Assembly (NCBI RefSeq): GCF_026625765.1
Contig: NZ_CP113062.1
Location: 1,612,001 to 1,676,000 of the forward strand
Direction of reading: 5' to 3'
Length of the DNA: 64,000 bases
Source of the DNA: Frigoribacterium sp. SL97
GTDB lineage: Bacteria; Actinomycetota; Actinomycetes; Actinomycetales; Microbacteriaceae
Shown here: positions 50,133 to 58,483 of the stretch, one piece after another
Layout: the number at the start of each line of letters is the position of its first letter
Numbering within the stretch: the first letter of the stretch is position 1
Program-made: the position numbers and the translations under genes
Notes under the pieces: model-generated
Databases searched by the model: none
Seen by the model: the letters and a program-made list of their open reading frames with translations, nothing else
Told to the model about the DNA's origin: nothing

Positions 50133-51395
50133 ATGACGACGACGGACGGCAGGAGGCGCGAGCCCGCCTACCCGCGTCCTCGCGTCCCCTGGTGGCTGGG
50201 CGACACGATCGCCGCGGTGCTCGTCGTCGGTGCGGCGTTCGCCCCCTTCCCCGTCGCGGGGTTCCGGCCGACCGGCGGGCTGGCCGTCGCGGTCGTGGTC
50301 GCCCCCGTCGTCCTGCTGCCGTTCCGTCGTCGACGCCCCGTCCCGGTGCTCGCCGCGATCGTCGGCCTGTTCGGCATCGCCGCCCTGCTCGGCACGCTCG
50401 CACCGGGCGTCGTCCTCGCCACCGGCATCGCCGTCTTCGCCGTGGCCGCGCGGACCCCGCGCCGCCGCACCATCGTCGTGACGGTCGCCACGGTCCTGGC
50501 CGTCGCCCTGCTCGGCCTGCTGGGCGTGGGGGGACGCGTCGTCGACCTGCCCGTGGTCCAGTTCACGCTCCTGGTCGCCTTCGCCGCCGCGGCGGGCGAC
50601 GCCAGCCGCTCCCGACGGGAGTACATCGAGGCCGTCACCGAACGCGCCGAACGAGCCGAACGCACCCGTGAGGCCGAGGCCTCGCGCCGGGTGGCCGAGG
50701 AGCGGTTGCGCATCGCCCGCGACCTGCACGACGCCGTCGCCCACCAGATCTCGGTGATCAGCCTCAACGCGGGCGTCGCGTCGTCGGCGATCGAGACGCG
50801 ACCCGAGAAGGCGGTGACGGCCCTCGCGACCATCCGCCGCGCCTCCCGGACCGTCCTCGGCGAGATCGGCGACCTGCTCGAGGTGCTGCGCGCCGGGGAC
50901 TCCGAGCGGGTCGCGTCGCCGCAACCGGGCCTCGCACGACTCGACGAGCTCGTGGCCGGGTTCGCCGACGCGGGCCTCGTCGTGAGCACGCGGGTCGAGG
51001 GCCCGCTCGCCGCGGTCACGGGCGCGGTCGACCTCGTCGCGTACCGGGTCGTGCAGGAGGGGCTGACGAACGCCGGCAAGCACGGTGCCGAACACCGTGC
51101 GCACGTGCTCGTCGCGGTCGACGAGCACGAGGTGTCGGTCGTGGTGACGAACCCCGTGCCGGCGTCGAAGGACGCGCCCGAAGCGGTGGACGTCCGTGGC
51201 GGGTACGGGCTGCTCGGTCTGTGCGAACGCGTCGCCTCGGTTCGGGGCGTCGTCGAGACCGGGCCGACGCCGGGCGGCTACCGGTTGGCGGCCGTGCTGC
51301 CGGTGACGCGTGGGGTCGACGTGGCCGGTTCGTCGGGCTCGTCGGGCTCGGCCGGCTCGTCCGGCTCGTCCGGTGGGAGCGGGGGAGCCTCGTGA
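50133..51395 (+). CDS. Sensor histidine kinase (NarX/DesK type, HisKA_3)
   Basis: A 420-residue kinase. The N-terminal half has four to five membrane segments. The HisKA_3 helix is RIARDLHDAVAHQISVISLN with the phosphoacceptor His. The ATPase domain has N-box-like YRVVQEGLTNAGKHG and GGYGLLGLCERV. The end is a Ser/Gly tail (SSGSSGSAGSSGSSGGSGG). ATG 50133; the end overlaps the regulator by GTGA. It probably controls the divergent ABC exporter. Confidence 0.9.
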   Translation: MTTTDGRRREPAYPRPRVPWWLGDTIAAVLVVGAAFAPFPVAGFRPTGGLAVAVVVAPVVLLPFRRRRPVPVLAAIVGLFGIAALLGTLAPGVVLATGIAVFAVAARTPRRRTIVVTVATVLAVALLGLLGVGGRVVDLPVVQFTLLVAFAAAAGDASRSRREYIEAVTERAERAERTREAEASRRVAEERLRIARDLHDAVAHQISVISLNAGVASSAIETRPEKAVTALATIRRASRTVLGEIGDLLEVLRAGDSERVASPQPGLARLDELVAGFADAGLVVSTRVEGPLAAVTGAVDLVAYRVVQEGLTNAGKHGAEHRAHVLVAVDEHEVSVVVTNPVPASKDAPEAVDVRGGYGLLGLCERVASVRGVVETGPTPGGYRLAAVLPVTRGVDVAGSSGSSGSAGSSGSSGGSGGAS

Positions 51396-52114
51396 CGACC
51401 GTGCTCGTCGTCGACGACCAGCCGCTGATCCGTCAGGCCGTGACCGACATCCTCGACGGTGAGGACGGGGTAGAGGTCGTGGGCGACGCCGTGAACGGCC
51501 GGGAGGCGGTGATGCGGGCGTCGGCGCTGAGGCCGGATGTGGTCGTGATGGACATCCGCATGCCCGAACTCGACGGCATCGGCGCGACGGCCGAGATCTG
51601 CGCCGACCCGCTGCTCGCCGGGACGAAGGTGCTGATCCTCACCACGTTCGAGGAGGACGAGTACCTCGTCGGGGCCCTGCGCGCCGGGGCGAGCGGGTTC
51701 ATCGGCAAGGGCGCGGAGCCCGACGAGATCGTCCGGGCGGTGCGGGCCGTCCACGCGGGGGAGTCGCTGCTGTCACCCGTCGCGACCCGCAGCCTCATCG
51801 AGAAGTACGTGCTGCCGAATAGCGGCGGGGCGGGATCGGTCCCGGGGACGACGTCGTCAGGGGAGTCGTCGTCGGGGGCGTCGTCGCCGGCCGTGCCGGC
51901 CGGGCTCGCCCACCTGACCGACCGTGAGCGCGAGGTGCTGCTGCTCGTCGCCCGGGGTCGCGCCAACGCCGAGATCGCCGGCGACCTGGTCATCTCGCCG
52001 CACACCGCGAAGACCCACGTCAACCGCATCATGACCAAGCTCGACGCCCACGACCGGGCGCAGCTGGTGATCCTGGCCTACGAGACGGGCTTCCTCGCGC
52101 CGGGCGCCGCGTAG
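51392..52114 (+). CDS. NarL/FixJ family response regulator
   Basis: A 240-residue regulator. The receiver has VLVVDDQPLIRQ, the phosphoacceptor Asp in VVVMDIRMPELDG, and the Thr/Lys positions (LILTTFE, GFIGKGA). A Ser/Gly-rich linker (about 150-170) leads to the LuxR-type HTH LTDREREVLLLVARGRANAE ... SPHTAKTHVNRIMTKL. It pairs with the kinase encoded just upstream and probably binds the 30-bp inverted repeat at 50053. Confidence 0.94.
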   Translation: MTTVLVVDDQPLIRQAVTDILDGEDGVEVVGDAVNGREAVMRASALRPDVVVMDIRMPELDGIGATAEICADPLLAGTKVLILTTFEEDEYLVGALRAGASGFIGKGAEPDEIVRAVRAVHAGESLLSPVATRSLIEKYVLPNSGGAGSVPGTTSSGESSSGASSPAVPAGLAHLTDREREVLLLVARGRANAEIAGDLVISPHTAKTHVNRIMTKLDAHDRAQLVILAYETGFLAPGAA

Positions 52115-52147
52115 CGCCCCCTCCCTGCCCACTCGGACGGAGGGGGA

Positions 52148-52164
52148 CGAGGAGGCGCGGGTCA
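52148..52164 (+). repeat. Dispersed motif copy on the jetC stop codon
   Basis: CGAGGAGGCGCGGGTCA; its last three bases are the complement of the jetC TGA. Confidence 0.75.
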
Positions 52165-55100
52165 GGCGAGCGCGGCGGGGTCGAGTCCGTGCTGCTCGAC
52201 CTGGATCGCCTGCCGGATGGTCAGGGGGTAGATGCGCGAGAGCTCGGGGTTCGACGGATCGCTCGAGATGTACGCCACGCTCTCGACGTGCTGCTCGAAG
52301 GCGTTGACCTTGTCGCGCGGCGCGCCCACCACGAGCTGGAAGCCCAGGGAGGTCAGCGCCGCCAGGGCCCGGCCGGTGTACTCGGCGTCGGCCTTGACGA
52401 AGCCCTCGTCGAGGACGATCGGCGCGTAGGTCGGCACCCGGTCGGTGCCGTCTCCCAGCCGGAACCGCAGGGCGGCCCCCAGCACGAACGCGATGAGCTC
52501 CTGCCCCTCGCCGCCGGACTTGCCTGCCACGCCCTCGTGCACGATCTGCGTCCCGTCGGCGCGGGTCTCGATCGCCCGGAACTGGTAGTGCTCGCGGGCG
52601 TCGAGCACCCGGCGGCGCCAGGCGTCACCGACCTTCGACTTCTCCTCGAGGTGGGCGAGGTCGCGGCGGAGCCTCAGGAACCGGCGCTCGACCTCGGACG
52701 CGTCCCGCGCCTCCGGGGCCCGTCCGTCCGCGGAGCGTGCCTCGGACGTGCCCCCGCTCCCGGCCCCGCCGGTGTGCTCGCGCAGCGTCCGCTTGAACTC
52801 GAGCAGGTCGCCGTTCGACACCGGCCGCGGCTCGATGTCGAGCGTCGAGCCCTGTCGGAACTCGATCGACCGCAGGGCCTGCGAGATGGGGCGGACGCCG
52901 CGGCGGATGACGTGGCCGTCCTCCTCGATCTGGACGAGCAGCGCCCGCAGGCTGTCGCCCACGTCGCTGCCGGCCCTCTCGAGCCAGCGCTGTCTCGCGT
53001 GCGGCAGGTCGTCCTCGACGAGCTGCCGGTGGATCGCCCGGACCGCCGGCAGGCTCTCGATCGTGGCGTCGATGCCCGCGGTGCGGTCGAGTTCGAGGTA
53101 CCGCTCGAAGACGACGACGAGCGTCGACTCGGCGTTCGCCCGGTCGCGGTCGTGCGCGTCGACCTGGGCCCGCAGCTGGGACGCCGCGTCCCGGTACAGC
53201 CGCACGACGTCGGTCGCCTCACGCGGTGCCGCGAACGGCAGCGGGGCGAGGAGTGCCCGCTCGTCGTCGGTCAGGGGGTCGGCGTCGGCGGCGTCCGCGA
53301 ACTCGTCCTCGATGTCGACGAGCGTCGCGTGCTTCTCGTCGAGCTGCGCGAGCACCTGGTCGATCTCGGCCAGGCGGCGCGTCGCGGCCGAGCGGTCGTC
53401 GTCGTGCTGCGCGGCCTCGGCCTGCAACGTGGCCAGTTCGGGACGCTCGACGGCGATGCGGTCCAGCTGGGCGCGCAGGTCGTCGAGCCTCGCCTGCGCG
53501 GGGGCGGTGTCGAGCTCGTCCCAGGTGAACTCCTTCGCGCGGGCGACGGCGTCGGCGACGCGGCGGCGTTCGACCGCCTCGGCCTCGATCGCGTCGTACT
53601 CGCCGCGGACCCGGGCCAGCACGGCCTCGAGGTCGACGATCTCGTCGCCGAGCTCGGCGATCCGGGCCGCGTTGTCGAGCCCGATCCACGAACGGGTCGA
53701 CCGGTCGTCCTTGATCACGCGGTCGCGCGAGCCGGTGCGGAGGCCGCGCCGGGTCACGGCACCGCGGGTGCCGGACGGGCGCGGGCCGCCGAGGTCGTCG
53801 GGACCCTCGACGCAGAGCACGCTGCGGTCGGCGACGAGCTCGTCGTGCAGCCAGCCACGGAACGGGCTGGCCGGGTCGAGCCGCACCATGGCGGGCACGG
53901 TGCGGTCGACCGGGGTGAGCGTCGGATCGGCCCCGGTGGTCGCCGGCACGAGCGTGACGCGTCCCCGCACGTCGTTCTCGTCCACCCAGCGGCGCACGGC
54001 GTCGAAGTGCGCGCGGTCCACGAGGAGGTGCGTGGCGAGGTCGCCGAGCACGCGCTCGATCGCGACGGCCCACCCGGCGTGCTCGGGCGCGACCTCGAAC
54101 AGCTCGCCGGCGTAGGGCAGCTCCGACACCGGCACGCCCGCCCCCTCGGCGATGCGCCGGCGTCGCTCGATCGCGTCGTCGGGCACGTTGCTGCGGCGCT
54201 GTTCGAACGACCGCTTCTGCTTCTCGAGGGCGGCCAGCGAGCGCTTCGTCTCGCCGATGCGGGCGGCGAGGTCGCTGCGGGCGTCGGCGGTCGCGGCCCG
54301 GGCGGCCGCGTCGTCGGCCGCGAGGCGGTCGGCACGTTGCCCGAGCGCGGCGAGTTGTTCGTCGTCGCGGGGGAGGGACGCGCCGGTCCCGTCGAGCGCG
54401 GTGGCGAGCCGGCCGCGGGTGCGCTCGACGGCGGCGAGCTCGGCCTCGGCGGCGGCCACGTGCTCGCGGAGCGACTGCGTGGGGTCGCCCCCGAGCTCGC
54501 TGATCCGCGCCAGGGCCTGTTCACGGGACCGGAACGCGAGCTGCTCGTCCGCCTGGGCGCGCCTCCGGCGTTCGCCCTGCTCGCGCTTCTCGGTCGTGAC
54601 GCGGTCGACCTCGCCGCTGACCCAGCTGCCGACGCGTTCGGCCAACCAGACGCGGAGGCGGCTGGGCCCGTCGTCGTCGACCAGCAGGCGGCGCTTGGCC
54701 GAGCCGTCGCGTCCGGCGAGCTCGTACCGGTCGGCGAGCGTCGGCACGGCCTCGAGCACGTCGAGCTTCTTGCGGGTCGTCTCGAACACGTCGTAGAGCG
54801 CCGAGGCCTCGCGGTAGGTGGCGAGCGTGGTCTCCCAGCGGCTGAGCGCCTGCGGCTGCACGAGAACGAACTGCTTGAACAGGTCGTCGATCGAGAACAC
54901 GCCCTTGGACGCCTGCGCCCGACGCAGCAGGGTCAGGGCCTTGAGCTGCGACTCGTCGCTGCCGCCGATGCCGAGCTGACCGCACAACCGCACCCGCAGC
55001 TCGGGCTGCGACGAGGTCGCGAGGTCGTGGGCGGGGTCGAGCAGGCGGGCGAGGGAGCCACGGGTCAGGGGGTTCTGGCTCGTGCCCTCGCGCGTCACCT

Positions 55101-55617
55101 CGGCCAGGCGGCTGAGGTCGAAGCGACCCTGCACGAGGAGGTAGACGCTCGCCTGGGTGACGTCGTCCTGGCTGGCGGTGTCCTCGCCGATCCAGGCGAC
55201 GCGGACGGCCGTGACCGTCTGGCCGAGCTCGGTGGACCAGGTGATGGCCGCACCGCTCGGGAACGCCTGGCCGAGCGGACGCAGGAACCGCGTCGTCGTG
55301 CGGTCGGAGGCGGCGTCGCGGACCTCGTCGGTCTTGCCGCGCGCGTAGCTGTAGACGGTGCGCTCGGACCGCTGCCGGCTGTCGTCGCGGGCGGCGCGGT
55401 TGAACTCCTGCGGGTTGGGCATGATGACCGCGGCCATCGCGTCGAGCACGGTCGACTTGCCGCGGCCGGTCGGGCCGAGGATGGCGATGCCGCCGCGACC
55501 CACGGGCATGCGGTGCAGGCCGGCGTAGCTGCCCCAGTTGAGCAGCTGCACCTGCTCGATGCGGTACTGGCCCGAGTGGAACATGCCGAGGTCGGGCGGG
55601 GTGTCGGCGATGCTCAT
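52162..55617 (-). CDS. jetC: Wadjet/Mks SMC-like ATPase JetC (MksB)
   Basis: 1151 residues. Walker A is LGPTGRGKSTVLD (residues 47-59) and a long coiled coil surrounds a central hinge-like region (about 540-640). At the end come the ABC signature GKSGGEGQ (1032-1039) and Walker B IVLDEGFVKAD (Asp near 1070). In Wadjet, JetABC is an SMC loop extruder that senses small circular DNA and JetD cleaves it. The order jetA-jetB-jetC is kept with 4-bp overlaps. No jetD follows; the next gene is 48 bp away on the other strand. Confidence 0.9.
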   Translation of the reverse strand: MSIADTPPDLGMFHSGQYRIEQVQLLNWGSYAGLHRMPVGRGGIAILGPTGRGKSTVLDAMAAVIMPNPQEFNRAARDDSRQRSERTVYSYARGKTDEVRDAASDRTTTRFLRPLGQAFPSGAAITWSTELGQTVTAVRVAWIGEDTASQDDVTQASVYLLVQGRFDLSRLAEVTREGTSQNPLTRGSLARLLDPAHDLATSSQPELRVRLCGQLGIGGSDESQLKALTLLRRAQASKGVFSIDDLFKQFVLVQPQALSRWETTLATYREASALYDVFETTRKKLDVLEAVPTLADRYELAGRDGSAKRRLLVDDDGPSRLRVWLAERVGSWVSGEVDRVTTEKREQGERRRRAQADEQLAFRSREQALARISELGGDPTQSLREHVAAAEAELAAVERTRGRLATALDGTGASLPRDDEQLAALGQRADRLAADDAAARAATADARSDLAARIGETKRSLAALEKQKRSFEQRRSNVPDDAIERRRRIAEGAGVPVSELPYAGELFEVAPEHAGWAVAIERVLGDLATHLLVDRAHFDAVRRWVDENDVRGRVTLVPATTGADPTLTPVDRTVPAMVRLDPASPFRGWLHDELVADRSVLCVEGPDDLGGPRPSGTRGAVTRRGLRTGSRDRVIKDDRSTRSWIGLDNAARIAELGDEIVDLEAVLARVRGEYDAIEAEAVERRRVADAVARAKEFTWDELDTAPAQARLDDLRAQLDRIAVERPELATLQAEAAQHDDDRSAATRRLAEIDQVLAQLDEKHATLVDIEDEFADAADADPLTDDERALLAPLPFAAPREATDVVRLYRDAASQLRAQVDAHDRDRANAESTLVVVFERYLELDRTAGIDATIESLPAVRAIHRQLVEDDLPHARQRWLERAGSDVGDSLRALLVQIEEDGHVIRRGVRPISQALRSIEFRQGSTLDIEPRPVSNGDLLEFKRTLREHTGGAGSGGTSEARSADGRAPEARDASEVERRFLRLRRDLAHLEEKSKVGDAWRRRVLDAREHYQFRAIETRADGTQIVHEGVAGKSGGEGQELIAFVLGAALRFRLGDGTDRVPTYAPIVLDEGFVKADAEYTGRALAALTSLGFQLVVGAPRDKVNAFEQHVESVAYISSDPSNPELSRIYPLTIRQAIQVEQHGLDPAALA

Positions 55618-56612
55618 GCCTGGGGTGCTTCCGGGTCGGTGTCGGTGCCGGCGTCGTGCGCGGGCGCGGGCGCGAGGTCGAGGTCGAGGTCGAGGTCGAG
55701 GTCGAGCGGGACGGCGGTCGGGTCGGGTTCGGCGTCGGGGGTGTCCTCCACCGTGTCGGCGGGGTCGTCGTCGGTGGGATCGGGTTCGGGCTCGACCTCG
55801 ACCTCGGGCTCGACGACGTCGGCGTCGGCGTCGACCTCCGCTTCGGCCGCGTCGACGTCAGCGGGGGTGCCGACCTCGTCCCCGTCGGTCGGGTCGCCCT
55901 CGACGCCTGCCGCCTCGAGGTACACCCGCTCGAGGTGCGCGAGTCGGTCGGCGGTCATCAGCGGCACGATCGCGGGCGAGACCACGAACAGTTCGGGGTC
56001 GTCGGGCTCGGCCGTCAGCAGGTCTCGGGCGACGAGCGCGGCGATCGCGGCGTCGACCCGGCGGCGGGCGCGCACCTCGTCGGAGCCCGAGTCGTCGTGG
56101 TACCGACCGAGGAACTCGGCCACGGCGTCCTTCGAGATCACGACCGCCTCGTCTTGCCCGTCCGTGAAGGCGTGCTCCCGGCGGGCGAAGACCATCAGCA
56201 GCGAGGCGTCCCGCGACAGCGGCTTCTCGCGGCGCAGCAGCACGGGCACGTCGTCCTCGCCGCCCTGTCGCTTGAAGGCGACCTCGTGGTCGTGGTCGAC
56301 GACCAGCACCAGGAACAGCTCCTCGAGCCGCGCCCGGATCTCGGGTTCGTGCGCGAGTAGGCCCGCCCAGGCCTCCTGCTGCCGCGCGCGGGACACGAAC
56401 CGGTGGGTCAGCAGCGTGACGAGCGCCTTGCGTCCGGCCAGCGGTAGCGCGTCCGGGACGCCACCGGCCGCCGCGTCGTCGGCGTCGCCGTCGTCGAAGG
56501 CATCGCGGGAGGCGCGCGCCGACTCGTCGGGGGAGGTGGCGGTCGCCTCGGCCGAGGAGGCGCGGGTCGCCTCGTCGACGCCGGTCTCGTCCCAGGGGGC
56601 TGCGGGGCTCAT
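55614..56612 (-). CDS. jetB: Wadjet/Mks accessory protein JetB (DUF4194, MksE)
   Basis: 332 residues. The conserved middle (about 55-225) matches DUF4194: LVTLLTHRFVSRARQQEAW, VPVLLRREKPLSRDASLLM, EFLGRYHDDSGSDEVRAR. A 60-residue disordered N terminus contains ATRASSAE, encoded by a dispersed repeat (56552-56569). The last 100 residues are an acidic tail ending in an LDLDLDLDLD run encoded by a GAGGTC tandem repeat. JetB bridges the JetA kleisin and JetC heads. The tail is not part of the family core. Confidence 0.87.
   Translation of the reverse strand: MSPAAPWDETGVDEATRASSAEATATSPDESARASRDAFDDGDADDAAAGGVPDALPLAGRKALVTLLTHRFVSRARQQEAWAGLLAHEPEIRARLEELFLVLVVDHDHEVAFKRQGGEDDVPVLLRREKPLSRDASLLMVFARREHAFTDGQDEAVVISKDAVAEFLGRYHDDSGSDEVRARRRVDAAIAALVARDLLTAEPDDPELFVVSPAIVPLMTADRLAHLERVYLEAAGVEGDPTDGDEVGTPADVDAAEAEVDADADVVEPEVEVEPEPDPTDDDPADTVEDTPDAEPDPTAVPLDLDLDLDLDLAPAPAHDAGTDTDPEAPQA
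55674..55703. repeat. GAGGTC hexanucleotide tandem repeat in jetB
   Basis: Five perfect units, coding (LD)n in the acidic tail. Copy-number change would keep the frame. Confidence 0.9.
56552..56569 (+). repeat. 18-bp dispersed motif, perfect copy in jetB
   Basis: CCGAGGAGGCGCGGGTCG, about 45 bp inside the jetB 5' end. Confidence 0.8.
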
Positions 56613-58348
56613 GCGAGGTCCTTCGTGCTGGTCGTGCCGGTCGTGGGGTCGGGGGCGTCGGGCTCGACGCCCGGCTCGGCCCCGGGCGGACCCGCGGGAC
56701 CGCGTCGGAAGACGAGGCGGGGCAGCGTGACCTGCCGACCCGCGCCTCCTGACGTCGTGGGGTCGGCGGGATCGCCGACGAGCTCGACGGTCTCGGTGTC
56801 GTCGCCGACGACGCCGCGCTCGAGCGCGAGGTCGAGCATGCTGAGGACGAGCGCGAGGCGGCGGAACCCGGGCTCGGTCGCCTGGTAGACGTCGACGCTC
56901 GTGACCTCGTCGCGGTCGACGAGCAGCCGGTCGATCGTCGCCGACACGGCCGCCGTGCTCGTGCCCGAGGTGAGGCGGAGGGCGGCCCGGTCGGCCTCCG
57001 GCAGGGACGCGTCGCCGATGGTCACCTGCACGTCGACCGTCGGCCGCGCACGGTCGGTGTGCAGCTGCACCTGGCTGACGTCACGGACGTCGAGCGCCCC
57101 GAGGCCGAGCCCGTCGCCGTGCTCGACGGGCAGCATGGCGTGGCCCGGCCGGCGCTCGGCCCAGACGCCGCCCGCGTGAAGCGCCCGGTCGGCGAGGGTG
57201 AGCAGGCGCTGCTGCTGGTCGGAGCCCGACCGGCTGAGGAAGCGCCGCAGCGAGGACGTCCACCGGCCGTACGTCTCTTGCACGCTCTGCTCTTCGGCGA
57301 GCAGCGACGAGATGAGCGACTCGAGCTGCGTGCGCTGCCGCTCGGTGAGCTGTGCGGCCGCGTCGGGCTGCGCGAGGACCTTCTCGATGTCGGCGCGCAT
57401 GACGTCGATCCCGCGCGACGACAGCATCTGGGCGAAGCCGCGGTAGGCGCGTCCCTCGGGGGTCTGCTCGAGCAGGTCGTTGTCGCGCAAGTACTGGTCG
57501 ACGAGCGCGCCCTTGCCGACGTGTTCGGACGAGGCCCGGCGCGCGACCTCGCGGTGCCGCTGCTCGACCATGGCGCCGAGCTGGCGGAAGTCCTCGGGCA
57601 GCGACGCGGTCAGACGCACCACCTCGCGGACCTGACGGCGCAGCACGTCGGGAGCGGTGGGTTCGGTGCCGTGCCGCTCGATCTCGGCCTTGCGGCGCTC
57701 GAGCTCGGCGATCTGCTCGTCGAGCCGGGAGAGCTGCGACTCGCGGCTGGGGTCGGCGAGGCCCGCGAGCTGCCCGACGGCGTGGGCGATGCTGCCGAGG
57801 CGGGCCTCGCTGACGGCGTTGTCGCGCTCGACGAGGTCGCGCACGAGGCGCAGCGCCTTGAGCGCGTGCGGCGACAGGCGGTACTCGGCACGGGCGTCCG
57901 GTCCGGAGGCGCGGGTGCGGGTGCGGACGAGCCAACGGCTCTCGACCCAGCTGCGGCAGTACTCGGCCGGGGTGGTCTTCTGCTCGGCGGGGGCCGGCGT
58001 GGCGACGGGCGTCGGGGACGCGGGCGGCGCCTCCTCGGGGTCCCGCTCGGTCGTCGCCCGCTCGGACGCCGGGTGCTCGGGGGCGGCCTGCTCGGACGCC
58101 GCCTGCTCGAGCGCGACCTGCTCGGACGCGGCCTGCTCGGCGGCGTTCTGCTCGAGGGCGTCGGCGACCTGCCGGTGGAACCAGTCGGCCGACACCGGAC
58201 CCTCGGCGTGCTCGAGGTGGCGGGAGAAGAGCGGCAGCATCCAGCGGGCGTTGTAGCCGCGGAGCAGGGCCCAGGTGGGGTCGTCTTCGTACGCCGCGCG
58301 CACGTCGTCGCGGCTCAGGGCGTCGTCGTGCCCCGACGGGTGGTTCAC
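56609..58348 (-). CDS. jetA: Wadjet/Mks kleisin-like protein JetA (DUF3375, MksF)
   Basis: 579 residues. The N terminus has the DUF3375 pattern DDPTWALLRGYNARWMLPLFSRH, then helical regions and a C-terminal winged-helix-like part. An unusual Ala/Glu-rich insert (EQAASEQVALEQAASEQAAP) lies near residues 75-115. The GTG at 58348 is chosen for the DUF3375-like start and an upstream GGAGGT ribosome binding site. First gene of the three-gene operon, overlapping jetB by 4 bp. A repeat copy at 56736-56750 lies near its 3' end. Confidence 0.85.
   Translation of the reverse strand: MNHPSGHDDALSRDDVRAAYEDDPTWALLRGYNARWMLPLFSRHLEHAEGPVSADWFHRQVADALEQNAAEQAASEQVALEQAASEQAAPEHPASERATTERDPEEAPPASPTPVATPAPAEQKTTPAEYCRSWVESRWLVRTRTRASGPDARAEYRLSPHALKALRLVRDLVERDNAVSEARLGSIAHAVGQLAGLADPSRESQLSRLDEQIAELERRKAEIERHGTEPTAPDVLRRQVREVVRLTASLPEDFRQLGAMVEQRHREVARRASSEHVGKGALVDQYLRDNDLLEQTPEGRAYRGFAQMLSSRGIDVMRADIEKVLAQPDAAAQLTERQRTQLESLISSLLAEEQSVQETYGRWTSSLRRFLSRSGSDQQQRLLTLADRALHAGGVWAERRPGHAMLPVEHGDGLGLGALDVRDVSQVQLHTDRARPTVDVQVTIGDASLPEADRAALRLTSGTSTAAVSATIDRLLVDRDEVTSVDVYQATEPGFRRLALVLSMLDLALERGVVGDDTETVELVGDPADPTTSGGAGRQVTLPRLVFRRGPAGPPGAEPGVEPDAPDPTTGTTSTKDLA
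56736..56750 (-). repeat. Dispersed motif copy near the 3' end of jetA
   Basis: CGACCCGCGCCTCCT; read on the coding strand it gives SGGAGRQ just before the C terminus. Confidence 0.7.
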
Positions 58349-58447
58349 CAAGCAAGACCTCCGGCAGTCGTCGGACGACGATACCAACTGGTGACGCTCC
58401 GCTCGGCGACGGTGTCGCTCCTCGTCCGCAGCGGCCAGGATGGGGGG

Positions 58448-58483
58448 ATGGGGATGGGGATGGGAATGGGAATGGGGATGGGC
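58448..58483 (+). repeat. (ATGGGR)6 repeat forming the start of the lipoprotein gene
   Basis: Six hexamer units ATGGGG/ATGGGA (the last is ATGGGC). Each supplies an in-frame ATG and a G-rich element that could act as ribosome binding site for the next one. Confidence 0.85.
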
